From contig NZ_VUMD01000005.1 in NCBI RefSeq assembly GCF_009696375.1, positions 186,001 to 250,000 on the forward strand: a stretch of DNA of 64,000 nucleotides, read 5' to 3'. Shown in pieces: positions 25,786 to 37,503 of the stretch (positions within the stretch are counted from its first letter, which is position 1; each line of letters starts with the position of its first letter). Source of the DNA: Clostridium porci. GTDB taxonomy: Bacteria; Bacillota; Clostridia; Lachnospirales; Lachnospiraceae. The notes under the pieces are model-generated. The model saw only the letters and a program-made list of their open reading frames with translations. It was not told the DNA's origin and did no database searches. The position numbers were made by a program, and so were the translations under genes.

Positions 25786-26421
25786 CTATTCTAAGGTATC
25801 TTCTTCGATAACGGCTGTTAAGGCTTCGGAATCCGCCTTTTTAGGCGTATGTCCGGTCGTTTCCGAGGGGTTATCCGGCTCATGTTCATCGTAGTCCTCT
25901 TGGAACCGGGAATCATGGGACGTGTTGATGGGGCTGTAATCATAGAGCTCATCCTCGTCCACATAATCGTCGTCCAGAAAGCCCTCGTCCTCGAAGATAT
26001 CCTCATCTTTTTCCTCGTCTCTGGCCCGGCCTTCCATGAAGTCTGCTTTTTTCGCTTTCATACTATGGAGGGCCATGTGGGCGGTATCCACAGCAGCGGA
26101 TACTGCTTCATGAGCCGTATCGGTCAGGATGCTGCCGGCATCCTTTAAAACATGCTTCGTGGCGTGAGCAATGTCCTTGGCAGCTACTTTAAATTCATCC
26201 TTGCTGGAAGACAGGGCAATATAATTGCGGTTTGAGGAACGGGGATCGATGGTGTGATCCTGGGGAGTCTCGGAATCGTCCTCTCCATCTTCAAACTCCC
26301 GGAAATCCTTTTCAAGCTCGTTATGATATGTCTTGTACTGAAGTACATAAGAAATGCCGGCGGCCACGGCGCCTGTTACAGCAGCAAATACTGCCAATCT
26401 GCCCCAATGCTTCTTAGCCAT
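25786..26421 (-). CDS. Acidic membrane-anchored hypothetical protein
   Basis: A 211-residue protein. It has a membrane helix near the N-terminus (LAVFAAVTGAVAAGISYVL), an amphipathic middle rich in Ala/His/Lys (AAKDIAHATKHVLKDAGSIL, like YtxH-type proteins), and a very acidic, probably disordered C-terminal half (DEEKDEDIFEDEGFLDDDYV). The ribosome site is AAAGGAAAGGGG. I know of no function. It is transcribed divergently from groES. Confidence 0.7.
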   Translation of the reverse strand: MAKKHWGRLAVFAAVTGAVAAGISYVLQYKTYHNELEKDFREFEDGEDDSETPQDHTIDPRSSNRNYIALSSSKDEFKVAAKDIAHATKHVLKDAGSILTDTAHEAVSAAVDTAHMALHSMKAKKADFMEGRARDEEKDEDIFEDEGFLDDDYVDEDELYDYSPINTSHDSRFQEDYDEHEPDNPSETTGHTPKKADSEALTAVIEEDTLE

Positions 26422-26557
26422 GTTAAAAACCCCTTTCCTTTACAGTTCTTCAGGCACAATACCTGTTACCAACAGTATGCCTTATTGCTACTATTGTAAT
26501 ACGAATGGTAAAAAAAAGAAACAGCAAATTGTAAAAAAATTATAAAATTAAAATAAG

Positions 26558-26600
26558 CTAGCACTCAACTATTGACAGTGCTAATAACTGGTGATATAAC
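26558..26600 (+). promoter_or_regulatory. groESL promoter with CIRCE operator
   Basis: CTAGCACTC-N9-CAGTGCTAA (26558-26584) is a CIRCE element with two departures from TTAGCACTC-N9-GAGTGCTAA. The -35 TTGACA (26572-26577) lies inside it, followed by 17 bp and TATAAC (26595-26600). HrcA binding here would block RNA polymerase directly. Confidence 0.92.
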
Positions 26601-26678
26601 ATAGTATGTGAGCAAACGAAAGAACCAGTAAAAAATTCAAGAAAGAAAAAACAGAACAGGTTGTAAGGAGGAATTAAT

Positions 26679-26963
26679 ATGAAGTTAGCACCATTATTTG
26701 ACAAGGTAGTATTGAAGCAGTTAGTAGCAGAGGAAACTACAAAGTCTGGTATCGTTCTTCCAGGCGCGGCAAAGGAAAAGCCTCAGCAGGCAGAGGTTAT
26801 TGCCGTAGGCCCCGGCGGCGTGGTGGACGGCAAGGAAATCATCATGCAGGTGAAAGAAGGCGACAACGTTATCTACTCCAAGTACTCTGGCACAGAGGTG
26901 GAGATTGAAGACGAGAAGTATGTGATTGTTAAGCAGAGTGATATTTTAGCAGTTGTAAAATAA
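26679..26963 (+). CDS. groS: Co-chaperonin GroES
   Basis: A 94-residue lid of the GroEL chamber. It starts MKLAPLFDKVVLKQL, with the mobile loop EETTKSGIVLPGAAKEKP and the C-terminal YVIVKQSDILAVVK. The ribosome site is AAGGAGG. First gene of the HrcA-controlled operon. Confidence 0.98.
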   Translation: MKLAPLFDKVVLKQLVAEETTKSGIVLPGAAKEKPQQAEVIAVGPGGVVDGKEIIMQVKEGDNVIYSKYSGTEVEIEDEKYVIVKQSDILAVVK

Positions 26964-26993
26964 AGTTGTAATTAAAAAAATTATAGAATATAA

Positions 26994-28634
<1,641 letters not shown>

Positions 28635-28668
28635 TTCCCCCCAATATAACTGTATGTAAGAATGATAG

Positions 28669-28703
28669 AAAAGGGCGGTTTCCCGGCAGGGGCCGCCCTT
28701 TTT
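28669..28703 (+). terminator. Terminator after groEL
   Basis: AAAGGGCGG pairs with CCGCCCTTT, followed by a T run; GC-rich and strong. Confidence 0.92.
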
Positions 28704-28820
28704 CAGATAGACTGTGGATATTCCCGGGGATAGAACGAATGTCCCTGTGATAATTTGCAAAAGCAGCATTAGGAAATGGGAGATATAAGAACTGCAAAAG
28801 GATAGCTGTAAAAAGGTACT

Positions 28821-30965
28821 TCATATTATCAAACGCGCTGCACAGGTAAAGGCAAAGCAGATGATAATTCCGCAGATAGTAGGAACTAAAAAGGATATAA
28901 CCGTCCACTTTAAACTGCCTGACTCTTTCCTGATGGTTAGAAGCGTGGTTGTACAGGGCCAGTGCATCAGGGAAAAGAGCATGGTGCTGACAGCGGTTAT
29001 CCAGGTCCACCCGTTGTTTATAAGCAGTTCCTTTAGCTGGGGAAGGCTTTCAAGCTCTACAAGGCTTCCCTGTGCCATATAAGCCATAATAACGATAGGG
29101 ATTACAATCTCATTGGCAGGGAGGCCGAGGATGAAGGCCATAAGAATAACGCCGTCCATGCCCAGAAGCTTTCCCAATGGATTTAAAAAGCTAGAGCAAT
29201 GGGCAAGCAGCGTAATCCCTTCCACTTGGATATTTGCCATAGACCAGATTAGAAGTCCGGCAGGAGCGGCTACCACAACGGCTCTTCCCAGCACAAACAG
29301 AGTGCGGTCAAAGATGGAACGTAGGATTACCTTTCCGATCTGGGGACGGCGGTAGGGAGGAAGCTCCAGCGTAAAGGAGGAGGGCATGCCCTTTAATACA
29401 GTCAGAGACAAAAGTCTCGATACCAAGAAAGTCATACACACTCCAAGGACAATAAAAGCAGTCAATAGGAGAGATGACATGATGGAATGAAGGGGGCCTT
29501 TGGCCGCTCCTACAAAGAACATGGAAATGATGGCAATTAGAGTGGGAAAACGTCCATTACATGGTACAAAATTATTGGTTATCATTGCAATCAGCTGTTC
29601 TCTGGGTGAGTCAATGATGCGGCAGCCTACGATGCCGGCCGCATTGCATCCAAATCCCATACACATAGTTAAGGCCTGCTTACCGCAGGCGTGGCAGCAT
29701 TTAAAGGGTTTATCCAGATTGTAAGCAATTCGGGGCAGGTAGCCGGAGTCCTCCAACAGGGTAAACAAGGGGAAGAAAATAGCCATTGGCGGCAGCATAA
29801 CGGATACCACCCAGGCCAAAACCCGGTAGACGCCCAGAACCACCATGCCGTGCAGCCACGGAGGCGCTCCTGCTGCTGTGAATGCAGCTGTCAGTATATC
29901 CTGGAACTGAAACAGAAGTTGGGAGAGGATCTGGGAGGGATAGTTGGCTCCTGTAATGGTAATCCAGAACACCAGGGCCAGCATGCCAACCATCACCGGA
30001 TATCCGGTAAAACGGCTGGTCAGGAACCGATCCAGCTTTCTGTCTCCTTCATTGTACCCGGCTTTGGAGAAATGTACCGTATCCCTGCACAGCGTTTCGG
30101 CAGAAGAGACTAATGCGGCAACTACCTGATCCTTAAGCTGCTCTTCTGGCAGCCCCTGCTCCTCCAGATAGGCTTTGGCATCATCTAGTGAGCGGGCTAC
30201 ATCAGGAGCTTCCAGGATGTCCTCACCCAGGTATTCTACCAGTTCTTTTATGAGAGAGGGATCTCCTTCCAAAAGCTTTAAGGTAAGCCATCTAGAGCTG
30301 ATACGATCCTCCACCTTATGAGCGATGGCAGGCTCTGCCATAGCGATGGCAGACTCGATGAGAGGGGGATATTTTACCTGATAGGAGACGGAAGGGACAG
30401 GGGTGTCTGTGAGCGTATCTAACTCATCTAGGAAATGGGTCAGGCTTTTCCTGCTCCGGGCAACTGTTCCTACAACAGGAACCCCCAGCCTTTCCGACAA
30501 CTGCTTTAGATTGATGGTAATGTTCTTCCGGCCGGCCTCGTCCAGAAGGTTTATACATACCAGAACGCGGCTGGAGATTTCCATAGTTTGAAGAACCAGA
30601 TTTAAATTTCGCTCCAGGCAGGTGGCGTCGCAGACTACCACCACTCCGTCGCTTTTACCGAAGCAGATAAAGTTGCGGGCAACCTCCTCTTCCGCAGAGT
30701 GGGCCATCAGGGAGTAGGTGCCTGGAATATCTACCAGCACGTAACTATGCTGTTTCGTTTTACAATATCCCTGAGCGTTGGTCACGGTTTTTCCAGGCCA
30801 GTTTCCTGTGTGCTGATTCATGCCTGTCAGGTTGTTGAACAGGGTGCTTTTTCCTACATTGGGATTTCCTGCGATAGCAATCACTTTATCCTGAGGTGTT
30901 AATTTTTTTATTTCCAGCCCGGAATCGACAGCGCCCATTCCTACTGATTGTTTTGTCAGGCCCAT
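28821..30965 (-). CDS. feoB: Ferrous iron transport protein B
   Basis: Main Fe(II) importer, 714 residues. The N-terminal G domain has G1 AGNPNVGKSTLFNNLTG, the FeoB-typical NQHTGNWPGKTV switch, G3 VDIPGTYSL and a G4 region at CINLLDEAG; a helical spacer and a polytopic membrane core with two Gate repeats follow. Start placed at 30965 (MGLTKQS) with AAAGGAG just upstream; an ATG 33 nt earlier is also possible. feoA lies directly upstream on the same strand. Confidence 0.96.
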   Translation of the reverse strand: MGLTKQSVGMGAVDSGLEIKKLTPQDKVIAIAGNPNVGKSTLFNNLTGMNQHTGNWPGKTVTNAQGYCKTKQHSYVLVDIPGTYSLMAHSAEEEVARNFICFGKSDGVVVVCDATCLERNLNLVLQTMEISSRVLVCINLLDEAGRKNITINLKQLSERLGVPVVGTVARSRKSLTHFLDELDTLTDTPVPSVSYQVKYPPLIESAIAMAEPAIAHKVEDRISSRWLTLKLLEGDPSLIKELVEYLGEDILEAPDVARSLDDAKAYLEEQGLPEEQLKDQVVAALVSSAETLCRDTVHFSKAGYNEGDRKLDRFLTSRFTGYPVMVGMLALVFWITITGANYPSQILSQLLFQFQDILTAAFTAAGAPPWLHGMVVLGVYRVLAWVVSVMLPPMAIFFPLFTLLEDSGYLPRIAYNLDKPFKCCHACGKQALTMCMGFGCNAAGIVGCRIIDSPREQLIAMITNNFVPCNGRFPTLIAIISMFFVGAAKGPLHSIMSSLLLTAFIVLGVCMTFLVSRLLSLTVLKGMPSSFTLELPPYRRPQIGKVILRSIFDRTLFVLGRAVVVAAPAGLLIWSMANIQVEGITLLAHCSSFLNPLGKLLGMDGVILMAFILGLPANEIVIPIVIMAYMAQGSLVELESLPQLKELLINNGWTWITAVSTMLFSLMHWPCTTTLLTIRKESGSLKWTVISFLVPTICGIIICFAFTCAARLII

Positions 30966-31015
30966 ATACTGCTCCTTTTTCAGATGATTTTCCTGCATTG
31001 CTTCCTTCCGAGGGA

Positions 31016-31249
31016 TTATTCATATACCAGGATGCCCTGGCAATCCTCGGAACGTATGGCGATAACGGCTCCCCGGATCAGATAAGCCTTGGGATCTCCC
31101 ATAGGGCTTTTTCCAAGGCATACCACCTCCGTGTTTTCTACCAGACCAATGTCCAGCAGGCGGCGGCGCATGCTGCCGTTGGAGGTGAGCTTTTTTATCC
31201 GGGCTTTCTGCCCCGGTTCTATATCGCATAGACAGCGGATTTCATTCAT
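31016..31249 (-). CDS. feoA: Ferrous iron transport protein A
   Basis: A 77-residue SH3-like cytoplasmic partner of FeoB. The FeoA pattern is present: PGQKARIKKL, MRRRLLDIGLVENTEV and the IAIRSEDCQGILV end. The ribosome site AAGGAG lies before the ATG. It is first in feoAB; a 17-bp palindrome sits just upstream in its leader. Confidence 0.93.
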   Translation of the reverse strand: MNEIRCLCDIEPGQKARIKKLTSNGSMRRRLLDIGLVENTEVVCLGKSPMGDPKAYLIRGAVIAIRSEDCQGILVYE

Positions 31250-31269
31250 AAAGCCTGCTCCTTACTGCA

Positions 31270-31286
31270 ATTCCTGTTACAGGAAT
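31270..31286 (-). promoter_or_regulatory. Palindrome in the feoA leader
   Basis: ATTCCTGT-T-ACAGGAAT is a perfect 17-bp inverted repeat 21 bp before the feoA start. It could be a repressor site or a short RNA hairpin near the ribosome site. It does not match the Fur or DtxR consensus that I know. Confidence 0.45.
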
Positions 31287-31403
31287 CTTTTGTTCTTATT
31301 GATATTGTATTGCGACAGCCGGTGAAAGGTGCCAGGCAGGCCTGTATAAATTAATGATGTAGAAAAATAAAGGGAATTGTGTTATAGTTATAAAGGTATA
31401 GAT

Positions 31404-31412
31404 TGGTATAAT
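31404..31412 (+). promoter_or_regulatory. Extended -10 promoter
   Basis: TGG-TATAAT lies 28 bp before the start of the membrane protein gene at 31441; no clear -35. Confidence 0.5.
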
Positions 31413-31440
31413 TAAGGATGATGGGAACAGGAGAAAAGCA

Positions 31441-31950
31441 ATGGGTGAAAGTAATTATGTAGAATGGCTTGTTAAGCGGAAGGAACCGGCCTATGGTTTT
31501 TTTGTTAAGATAGGCATGCTTTGTTTAAGCATGCTATCAGTTGTGGCGGCATTTACCGGTTTTTTAGGAATGTTTGGGATTATAATTGTGATTCTGGTAT
31601 TTGGAGCTACTTATTATTTGTTTTTGAATCTGAATGTGGAGTACGAGTACCTCTTTGCAGACGGAGGATTGTCTGTGGATCGCATTTTGGGGAAGGCCAG
31701 AAGGAAAAAGGTGCTGGAATGTGAAAGGGAGGAGGTAATGGTGGTAGCTCCTGCTGATTCCTATAGCCTTAAGGATTATGAAAAAGCTGGCATGAAGGTA
31801 GTAAATTGCTCCTCCTGCCGGCCGGGAAGCAGGCCATACGCCCTTATTTTTCAAAAAGGTCCGGATACTACTAAGGTAATATTGGAGCCCAACGAGAAGA
31901 TGCTTGGGGCTATGAAACGGAGCCTTCCCCGGAAGGTTTTGAGCCAGTAA
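31441..31950 (+). CDS. Conserved membrane protein, DUF6106-like
   Basis: A 169-residue protein with two adjacent membrane helices (about 20-40 and 43-62) and a soluble C-terminal domain. The pattern VKRKEPAYGFFVKI, LNVEYEYLFADGGLSVD, VMVVAPADSYSLKDY and PNEKMLGAMKRSLPRKV resembles a Lachnospiraceae family I recall as DUF6106. No function is known. It has its own promoter and lies upstream of guaB. Confidence 0.75.
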   Translation: MGESNYVEWLVKRKEPAYGFFVKIGMLCLSMLSVVAAFTGFLGMFGIIIVILVFGATYYLFLNLNVEYEYLFADGGLSVDRILGKARRKKVLECEREEVMVVAPADSYSLKDYEKAGMKVVNCSSCRPGSRPYALIFQKGPDTTKVILEPNEKMLGAMKRSLPRKVLSQ

Positions 31951-32025
31951 AGAAAGTACCCTCACTATTAGGAGAGCTGATAAACGCCATAAGTAAATAC
32001 AATGAATATTTCCGTTTAAATTGAT

Positions 32026-32054
32026 TTGACAAGCAAGTTAAAATTTGCTAGTAT
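32026..32054 (+). promoter_or_regulatory. guaB promoter
   Basis: TTGACA (32026-32031), 17-bp spacer, TAGTAT (32049-32054). Confidence 0.8.
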
Positions 32055-32067
32055 AAGATACTAATAA

Positions 32068-32086
32068 GAATCAGAAAGTCTGATTC
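32068..32086 (+). promoter_or_regulatory. Hairpin at the 5' end of the guaB transcript
   Basis: GAATCAGA-AAG-TCTGATTC is a perfect 8-bp stem with a 3-nt loop beginning a few bases after the predicted start site. It may stabilise the mRNA or be an operator; no T run follows. Confidence 0.5.
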
Positions 32087-32112
32087 CTGTCTTATATATT
32101 CGTATTTTATAG

Positions 32113-33621
<1,509 letters not shown>

Positions 33622-33641
33622 GAGCAAATGATTTATAATAG

Positions 33642-33675
33642 TACCCGCAGAACGATAGGTTTAGCGGGTATTTTT
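33642..33675 (+). terminator. Terminator after guaB
   Basis: TACCCGC and GCGGGTA pair perfectly across 15 nt, then TTTTT. Confidence 0.92.
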
Positions 33676-33798
33676 AGATGATTACGGCAAGGACAAATAG
33701 GTTTTAAAAAGCGTTTGCCAGGTTGTGCAGATAGGTTTAGGACAGACGCTGTAAATCCAAAGGAGGGACAGCGGTATGGGAGAAAGGAAGCGGGAAAT

Positions 33799-34836
33799 AT
33801 GGAAAAGAAGCATTGTATGACTACCCTCTGCTACATAGAGAAGGAGGGAGCTTATCTGATGCTCCATCGGATCAGCAAGGAGATGGATGTGAATAAGGAC
33901 AAATGGATCGGAATAGGAGGGCATTTTGAGGAAAATGAAAGCCCTGAGGATTGTCTTCTACGGGAGGTAAAGGAGGAGACGGGGCTTACACTGACCTCCT
34001 GGAGGTTCCGGGGATTGATTACCTTTATGTGCCAGGGCTGGAATACAGAGTATATGTGTCTGTATACTGCGGACCAATATGAAGGAGAGCTGATTCCCTG
34101 CAATGAGGGCGTGCTGGAATGGGTGAAGAAGGAGGATGTGCTGAAATTGAATCTCTGGGAGGGGGACAAGATTTTTTTCCGGCTGATGAATGAGGAGGTT
34201 CCTTTTTTCTCATTGAAGCTGTCCTATCAGGGCGACAGACTGTTAGAGGCGGTTCTGGAGGGAAGGACTATGGAGCTTTTGGATATCCGAGATGAAACGG
34301 GGGAAATTACCGGAAGGGTGAGAGAACGGGGGATGGTTCATATGGATGGAGATACCCATGGAACAGCTCACATCTGGATTGTACGGGAGAGGGAAGATGG
34401 AACCTATGATCTTCTCCTTCAAAAACGGGCATCCTGTAAGGATGCGTATCCGGGCTGCTATGATATATCCGCAGCAGGACATGTCCAGGCAGGAGAGGAT
34501 TTTCTGCCTACAGCCTTAAGAGAGCTGGAGGAGGAGCTTGGAATCATTGCTTCAGAGAAGGAGCTGGAGTATGTAGGAGTACACAAAGGCTATATGGAAG
34601 AAGCATTTAACGGCAGAATGTTTAAGAACAGTGAGTACAGCAGGGTTTATGTATACCGTAAGCCGGTGGATATTCAGAAGCTTTTACTACAGACGGAGGA
34701 GGTGGAGGCTGTCAGATGGATGGGGCTTGAGGACTGCATGGATGCAGTAGAGGAGGGGACTCTGCCTAACTGTCTGTATGTAGATGAGCTGGAGCTGGTG
34801 AAAGGCTATTTGCAAGAAAAGGGAAGGGGGATTTAG
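33799..34836 (+). CDS. Tandem Nudix hydrolase fusion
   Basis: A 345-residue protein with two complete Nudix boxes (GX5EX7REUXEEXGU). The first, GHFEENESPEDCLLREVKEE, sits in a MutT-like domain (residues 1-160) similar to 8-oxo-dGTP diphosphatases; the second, GHVQAGEDFLPTALRELEEE, sits in a domain (about 165-340) like YfcD/isopentenyl-diphosphate isomerase-type Nudix proteins (LLQKRASCKDAYPGCYDIS). Both have all catalytic Glu/Arg residues, so both halves may be active on different nucleoside or prenyl diphosphates. Start at 33799 (ATGGAAAAG) behind GGAAGCGGG. Confidence 0.88.
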   Translation: MEKKHCMTTLCYIEKEGAYLMLHRISKEMDVNKDKWIGIGGHFEENESPEDCLLREVKEETGLTLTSWRFRGLITFMCQGWNTEYMCLYTADQYEGELIPCNEGVLEWVKKEDVLKLNLWEGDKIFFRLMNEEVPFFSLKLSYQGDRLLEAVLEGRTMELLDIRDETGEITGRVRERGMVHMDGDTHGTAHIWIVREREDGTYDLLLQKRASCKDAYPGCYDISAAGHVQAGEDFLPTALRELEEELGIIASEKELEYVGVHKGYMEEAFNGRMFKNSEYSRVYVYRKPVDIQKLLLQTEEVEAVRWMGLEDCMDAVEEGTLPNCLYVDELELVKGYLQEKGRGI

Positions 34837-34990
34837 GAGAAAAGAAAGAGAGAATTTATAAAAATTGTAAGATGTTTGCTGAGGGGTTATGTGTTATACT
34901 TATACTGCTTATGCAGCCGGTTGAATTGTGCTGCAGCTTATGAGGATATATATATGAGAACATAAGAATAAGGGCAGGAGAAATTATAGT

Positions 34991-36472
34991 ATGAGATTGA
35001 GAATATGGAAATCATTTCTTTGTATATGTACCAGCAGCGTTCTTGCGTTAAATACCATTGCTTATGGTCAACCAATCACGATTACTCCCCTGGATGAGAG
35101 CAAAGTAGCATCCTTTCAGCCGGGAAGCTCTAATTTTACTGAAGCAGAGCGCTCCCAAGGCCCCGGAAGCTCTAAAAATACAGTCCCCGGTTCAAAGGTT
35201 TCACAGACGCCTTCTGGAGACGGGATGTACCAGAAGGATCAGGGAAGTACAGTCAGTCGATATACCAATACAGCTGAAAGAGGTGTATCTGTCAATCTGG
35301 ACGCAGGTGTATCTGTTCAAAAGCCTGTTGTTATGTCGGAGGGGGCTGTTCTCATGGAGGCTTCCACAGGGACTGTCCTTTTTTCAAAAAACGGGGACAA
35401 GCAGTTTTACCCTGCCAGCATTACTAAGCTGATGACAGCCCTTCTGGTGGCAGAACGTTTAAATCTGGATTCCAGCGTGACCTTTTCCGCTGAGGCTACT
35501 ACGAACCTGGAGGCAGGAGCAGTCTCTATTAATATGACAGCGGGAGATGAGCTGACTGTGCGCCAATGCCTTTATGCGCTGCTGCTGAAATCTGCCAATG
35601 AGGTAGGAAACGCTTTGGCAGAGGCTGTGGCAGGAAGCAACCAGGCCTTTGCCCAGCTGATGAATGAGAAGGCGGCCTCTTTGGGATGCACCAATACCCA
35701 TTTCACAAATCCTCACGGCCTTAACGATGCCAACCATTATACAACCCCACGGGATATGGCGTTAATTGCCAGGGCGGCTTTTAATAATGATATTGTAAGA
35801 ACCATAGCCTCCACCCAGAGCTACACCTTACCTAAAACCATCAAAAATCCATCTGGACTTACGGTAACTATGAGCCACAAAATGCTCAATCCTAAGGATT
35901 CCAGGTATTACGAGGGAGCCATAGGCGGTAAAACCGGATATACCTCCAAGGCAGGAAATACATTGGTGACTGTGGCGGAGAGGGACGGAGTGAGGTTGAT
36001 AGCAGTGGTGATGAAGAGCAAATCCACCCACTACACAGACACAAAAGCGCTGTTGGATTATGGATATGAGCTGGTAAGGGCAGGAGCGATCAAGGCAGAA
36101 GGCTCCCTTGGTTCCGCTTCCTTAGGTGCTTTAGGCAATATAGGGCCAGGAGCAGCTGCCCATCAGGGCTGGGTACAGGACAGCTATGGATGGTATTACA
36201 TAAAGGAAAACGGAGAGAAAGCAGCGAATGAGTGGCAGACCATAGACGGCATCAGTTACTGGTTTGACTCCAATGCCTACATGGCGAAAGGCTGGCGTCA
36301 AATAGACGGAATATGGTATTTTCTGCGCTCCAATGGAGCCATGGCAAGAAACCAGTGGGAGCAGGTGGAGCAGACTGGAAAATGGTTTTACCTGGGAGCG
36401 GACGGAGCCATGCTTGTGAATACAACTACGCCTGACGGTTATAGAGTGGATGAGAACGGGGTATGCCAGTAA
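34991..36472 (+). CDS. dacA: D-alanyl-D-alanine carboxypeptidase with cell-wall-binding repeats
   Basis: Secreted class A low-molecular-weight PBP that trims peptidoglycan stem peptides. Signal peptide at residues 1-27 (ending near IAYGQP), then a Ser/Pro-rich linker to about 105. Peptidase S11 motifs: SXXK in PASITKLMTALL, SxN in KSANEVGN, KTG in GGKTGYTSKAGN. In place of the usual PBP5 C-terminal beta domain and anchor it ends in about 100 residues of Trp/Tyr/Gly-rich cell-wall-binding repeats (GWYYIKENGEKAANEWQ, IDGIWYFLRSNGAMARN, GKWFYLGADGAM), implying non-covalent wall attachment. It is monocistronic. Confidence 0.93.
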   Translation: MRLRIWKSFLCICTSSVLALNTIAYGQPITITPLDESKVASFQPGSSNFTEAERSQGPGSSKNTVPGSKVSQTPSGDGMYQKDQGSTVSRYTNTAERGVSVNLDAGVSVQKPVVMSEGAVLMEASTGTVLFSKNGDKQFYPASITKLMTALLVAERLNLDSSVTFSAEATTNLEAGAVSINMTAGDELTVRQCLYALLLKSANEVGNALAEAVAGSNQAFAQLMNEKAASLGCTNTHFTNPHGLNDANHYTTPRDMALIARAAFNNDIVRTIASTQSYTLPKTIKNPSGLTVTMSHKMLNPKDSRYYEGAIGGKTGYTSKAGNTLVTVAERDGVRLIAVVMKSKSTHYTDTKALLDYGYELVRAGAIKAEGSLGSASLGALGNIGPGAAAHQGWVQDSYGWYYIKENGEKAANEWQTIDGISYWFDSNAYMAKGWRQIDGIWYFLRSNGAMARNQWEQVEQTGKWFYLGADGAMLVNTTTPDGYRVDENGVCQ

Positions 36473-36540
36473 ATTATAAATAAGCCTTGCGGCAAGCCCC
36501 TTGGCTTTGAGGTTTGGGCAGCTCTTTGCTGTACATTTGC

Positions 36541-36777
36541 TTATGGCAGATGCTGCCTGGACAGAGGGAGTTGATCTTCTAAGTAGCTCAGGGCTTCTTC
36601 TGGAGAAGGAAGCTGCCCGTCAGTGCTGATAGAATTCCATTTTTCCCGCACTGCAGGGTCCGGATTATCCATTCCGGCCTTCAGCGCCAGCTCGATTTCG
36701 CGGCGTACTTCAGATACGGTGACACCGTTTTGAGCTGCAATTTTTTTAAGAATTCTGTCAGCTTTGCTTTTTTTCAT
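36541..36777 (-). CDS. Small protein resembling the Spo0A C-terminal fold
   Basis: A 78-residue protein. The N-terminal part (RILKKIAAQNGVTVSEVRREIELALKAGM) resembles short Lachnospiraceae proteins that I recall being annotated as Spo0A C-terminal-like; it lacks a receiver and lacks the length of a full DNA-binding domain. The C-terminus is Pro/Gln-rich. Its ATG overlaps the preceding gene's stop (ATGA), so the two are translated together. A real DNA-binding role is unproven. Confidence 0.6.
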   Translation of the reverse strand: MKKSKADRILKKIAAQNGVTVSEVRREIELALKAGMDNPDPAVREKWNSISTDGQLPSPEEALSYLEDQLPLSRQHLP

Positions 36778-37289
36778 GGTTCTTTGCCTCCCTGAATATT
36801 TTTAGAGTTCTTTATGTCCGGTAAAACTACCTGATTGATGTACTTTGGTATCTGGATCGGTTTATCATCAAAAAGCCACGGAAAATAGACACAAAAGCTG
36901 ATTGCAAGACATTCCTCATTTTTTTGAGTATCCATGGTATAATTCAATTCGCATCCAAATGAGGTTTTTTCTGACTGGCAAAGATCCGGATCATTTAATA
37001 TTCGTTCACTTTCCACACTAATTGTGCCAATTACAGGATATTCGCCGTAATACATAATTCGCTGCGCAAAAGGGTCTATTTCAATCACGGATATATTCTG
37101 GACTTTTTTCGGATCAATCCCTAAGGGCTTAAAATACTCTTCAAAAAGAGCGTGCTGCCTCAGGAGGTTTTTTCTAAAATTAAGAAGCCCCGCTTCCTCA
37201 CTTTCTTTTGCCACATAGGAGCTGTATAAATCTCTTGTTGCTATGTCATCGATCACTGCCTCTATTCCGGCGATGGTATGCGTTTTCAA
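36774..37289 (-). CDS. Hypothetical protein coupled to the Spo0A_C-like gene
   Basis: I read the start as TTG at 37289, because the ATG at 37307 forms part of its ribosome site (ATGGAGGGAG) and the predicted transcript starts only 2 nt before that ATG. The resulting 171-residue soluble protein has no recognised family: a helical N-terminus (AGIEAVIDDIATRDLYSSYV, LLRQHALFEEYFKPLG) and a beta-rich C-terminus (YYGEYPVIGTISVES, AISFCVYFPWLFDDK). It is the first gene of a two-gene operon with its own promoter. Confidence 0.6.
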   Translation of the reverse strand: MKTHTIAGIEAVIDDIATRDLYSSYVAKESEEAGLLNFRKNLLRQHALFEEYFKPLGIDPKKVQNISVIEIDPFAQRIMYYGEYPVIGTISVESERILNDPDLCQSEKTSFGCELNYTMDTQKNEECLAISFCVYFPWLFDDKPIQIPKYINQVVLPDIKNSKNIQGGKEP

Positions 37290-37315
37290 CGCGATTTCTC
37301 CCTCCATTATATAAC

Positions 37316-37343
37316 TGTATAAACGCCTATTTTGAAGTTACAA
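37316..37343 (-). promoter_or_regulatory. Promoter of the 36541-37289 operon
   Basis: On the minus strand TTGTAA (37338-37343), a 16-bp spacer and TATACA (37316-37321). Confidence 0.6.
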
Positions 37344-37458
37344 ATACTTACTTTGATTATAAAATAAACAGCGTTCCATTTGCCTCTCCACAACGTTCCT
37401 TAATCGTTCCATAAGGAATTTTTCGGATAGGAGGTAGAAAAATTTATATATGGAGAAA

Positions 37459-37486
37459 GGAGTGCTGCATTACTATGCAGCACTCC
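37459..37486 (-). terminator. Terminator after the GGDEF gene
   Basis: GGAGTGCTGCAT-TACT-ATGCAGCACTCC is a perfect 12-bp stem with a 4-nt loop. TTTCTCC follows on the minus strand and CTTGTTTTG on the plus, so it may act both ways. Confidence 0.8.
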
Positions 37487-37503
37487 CTTGTTTTGCGGCA
37501 GAC

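Noticed and set aside
36482-36507. Terminator after dacA
   Set aside because: Only five pairs (AAGCC/GGCTT) and no T run on the plus strand; too weak to list.
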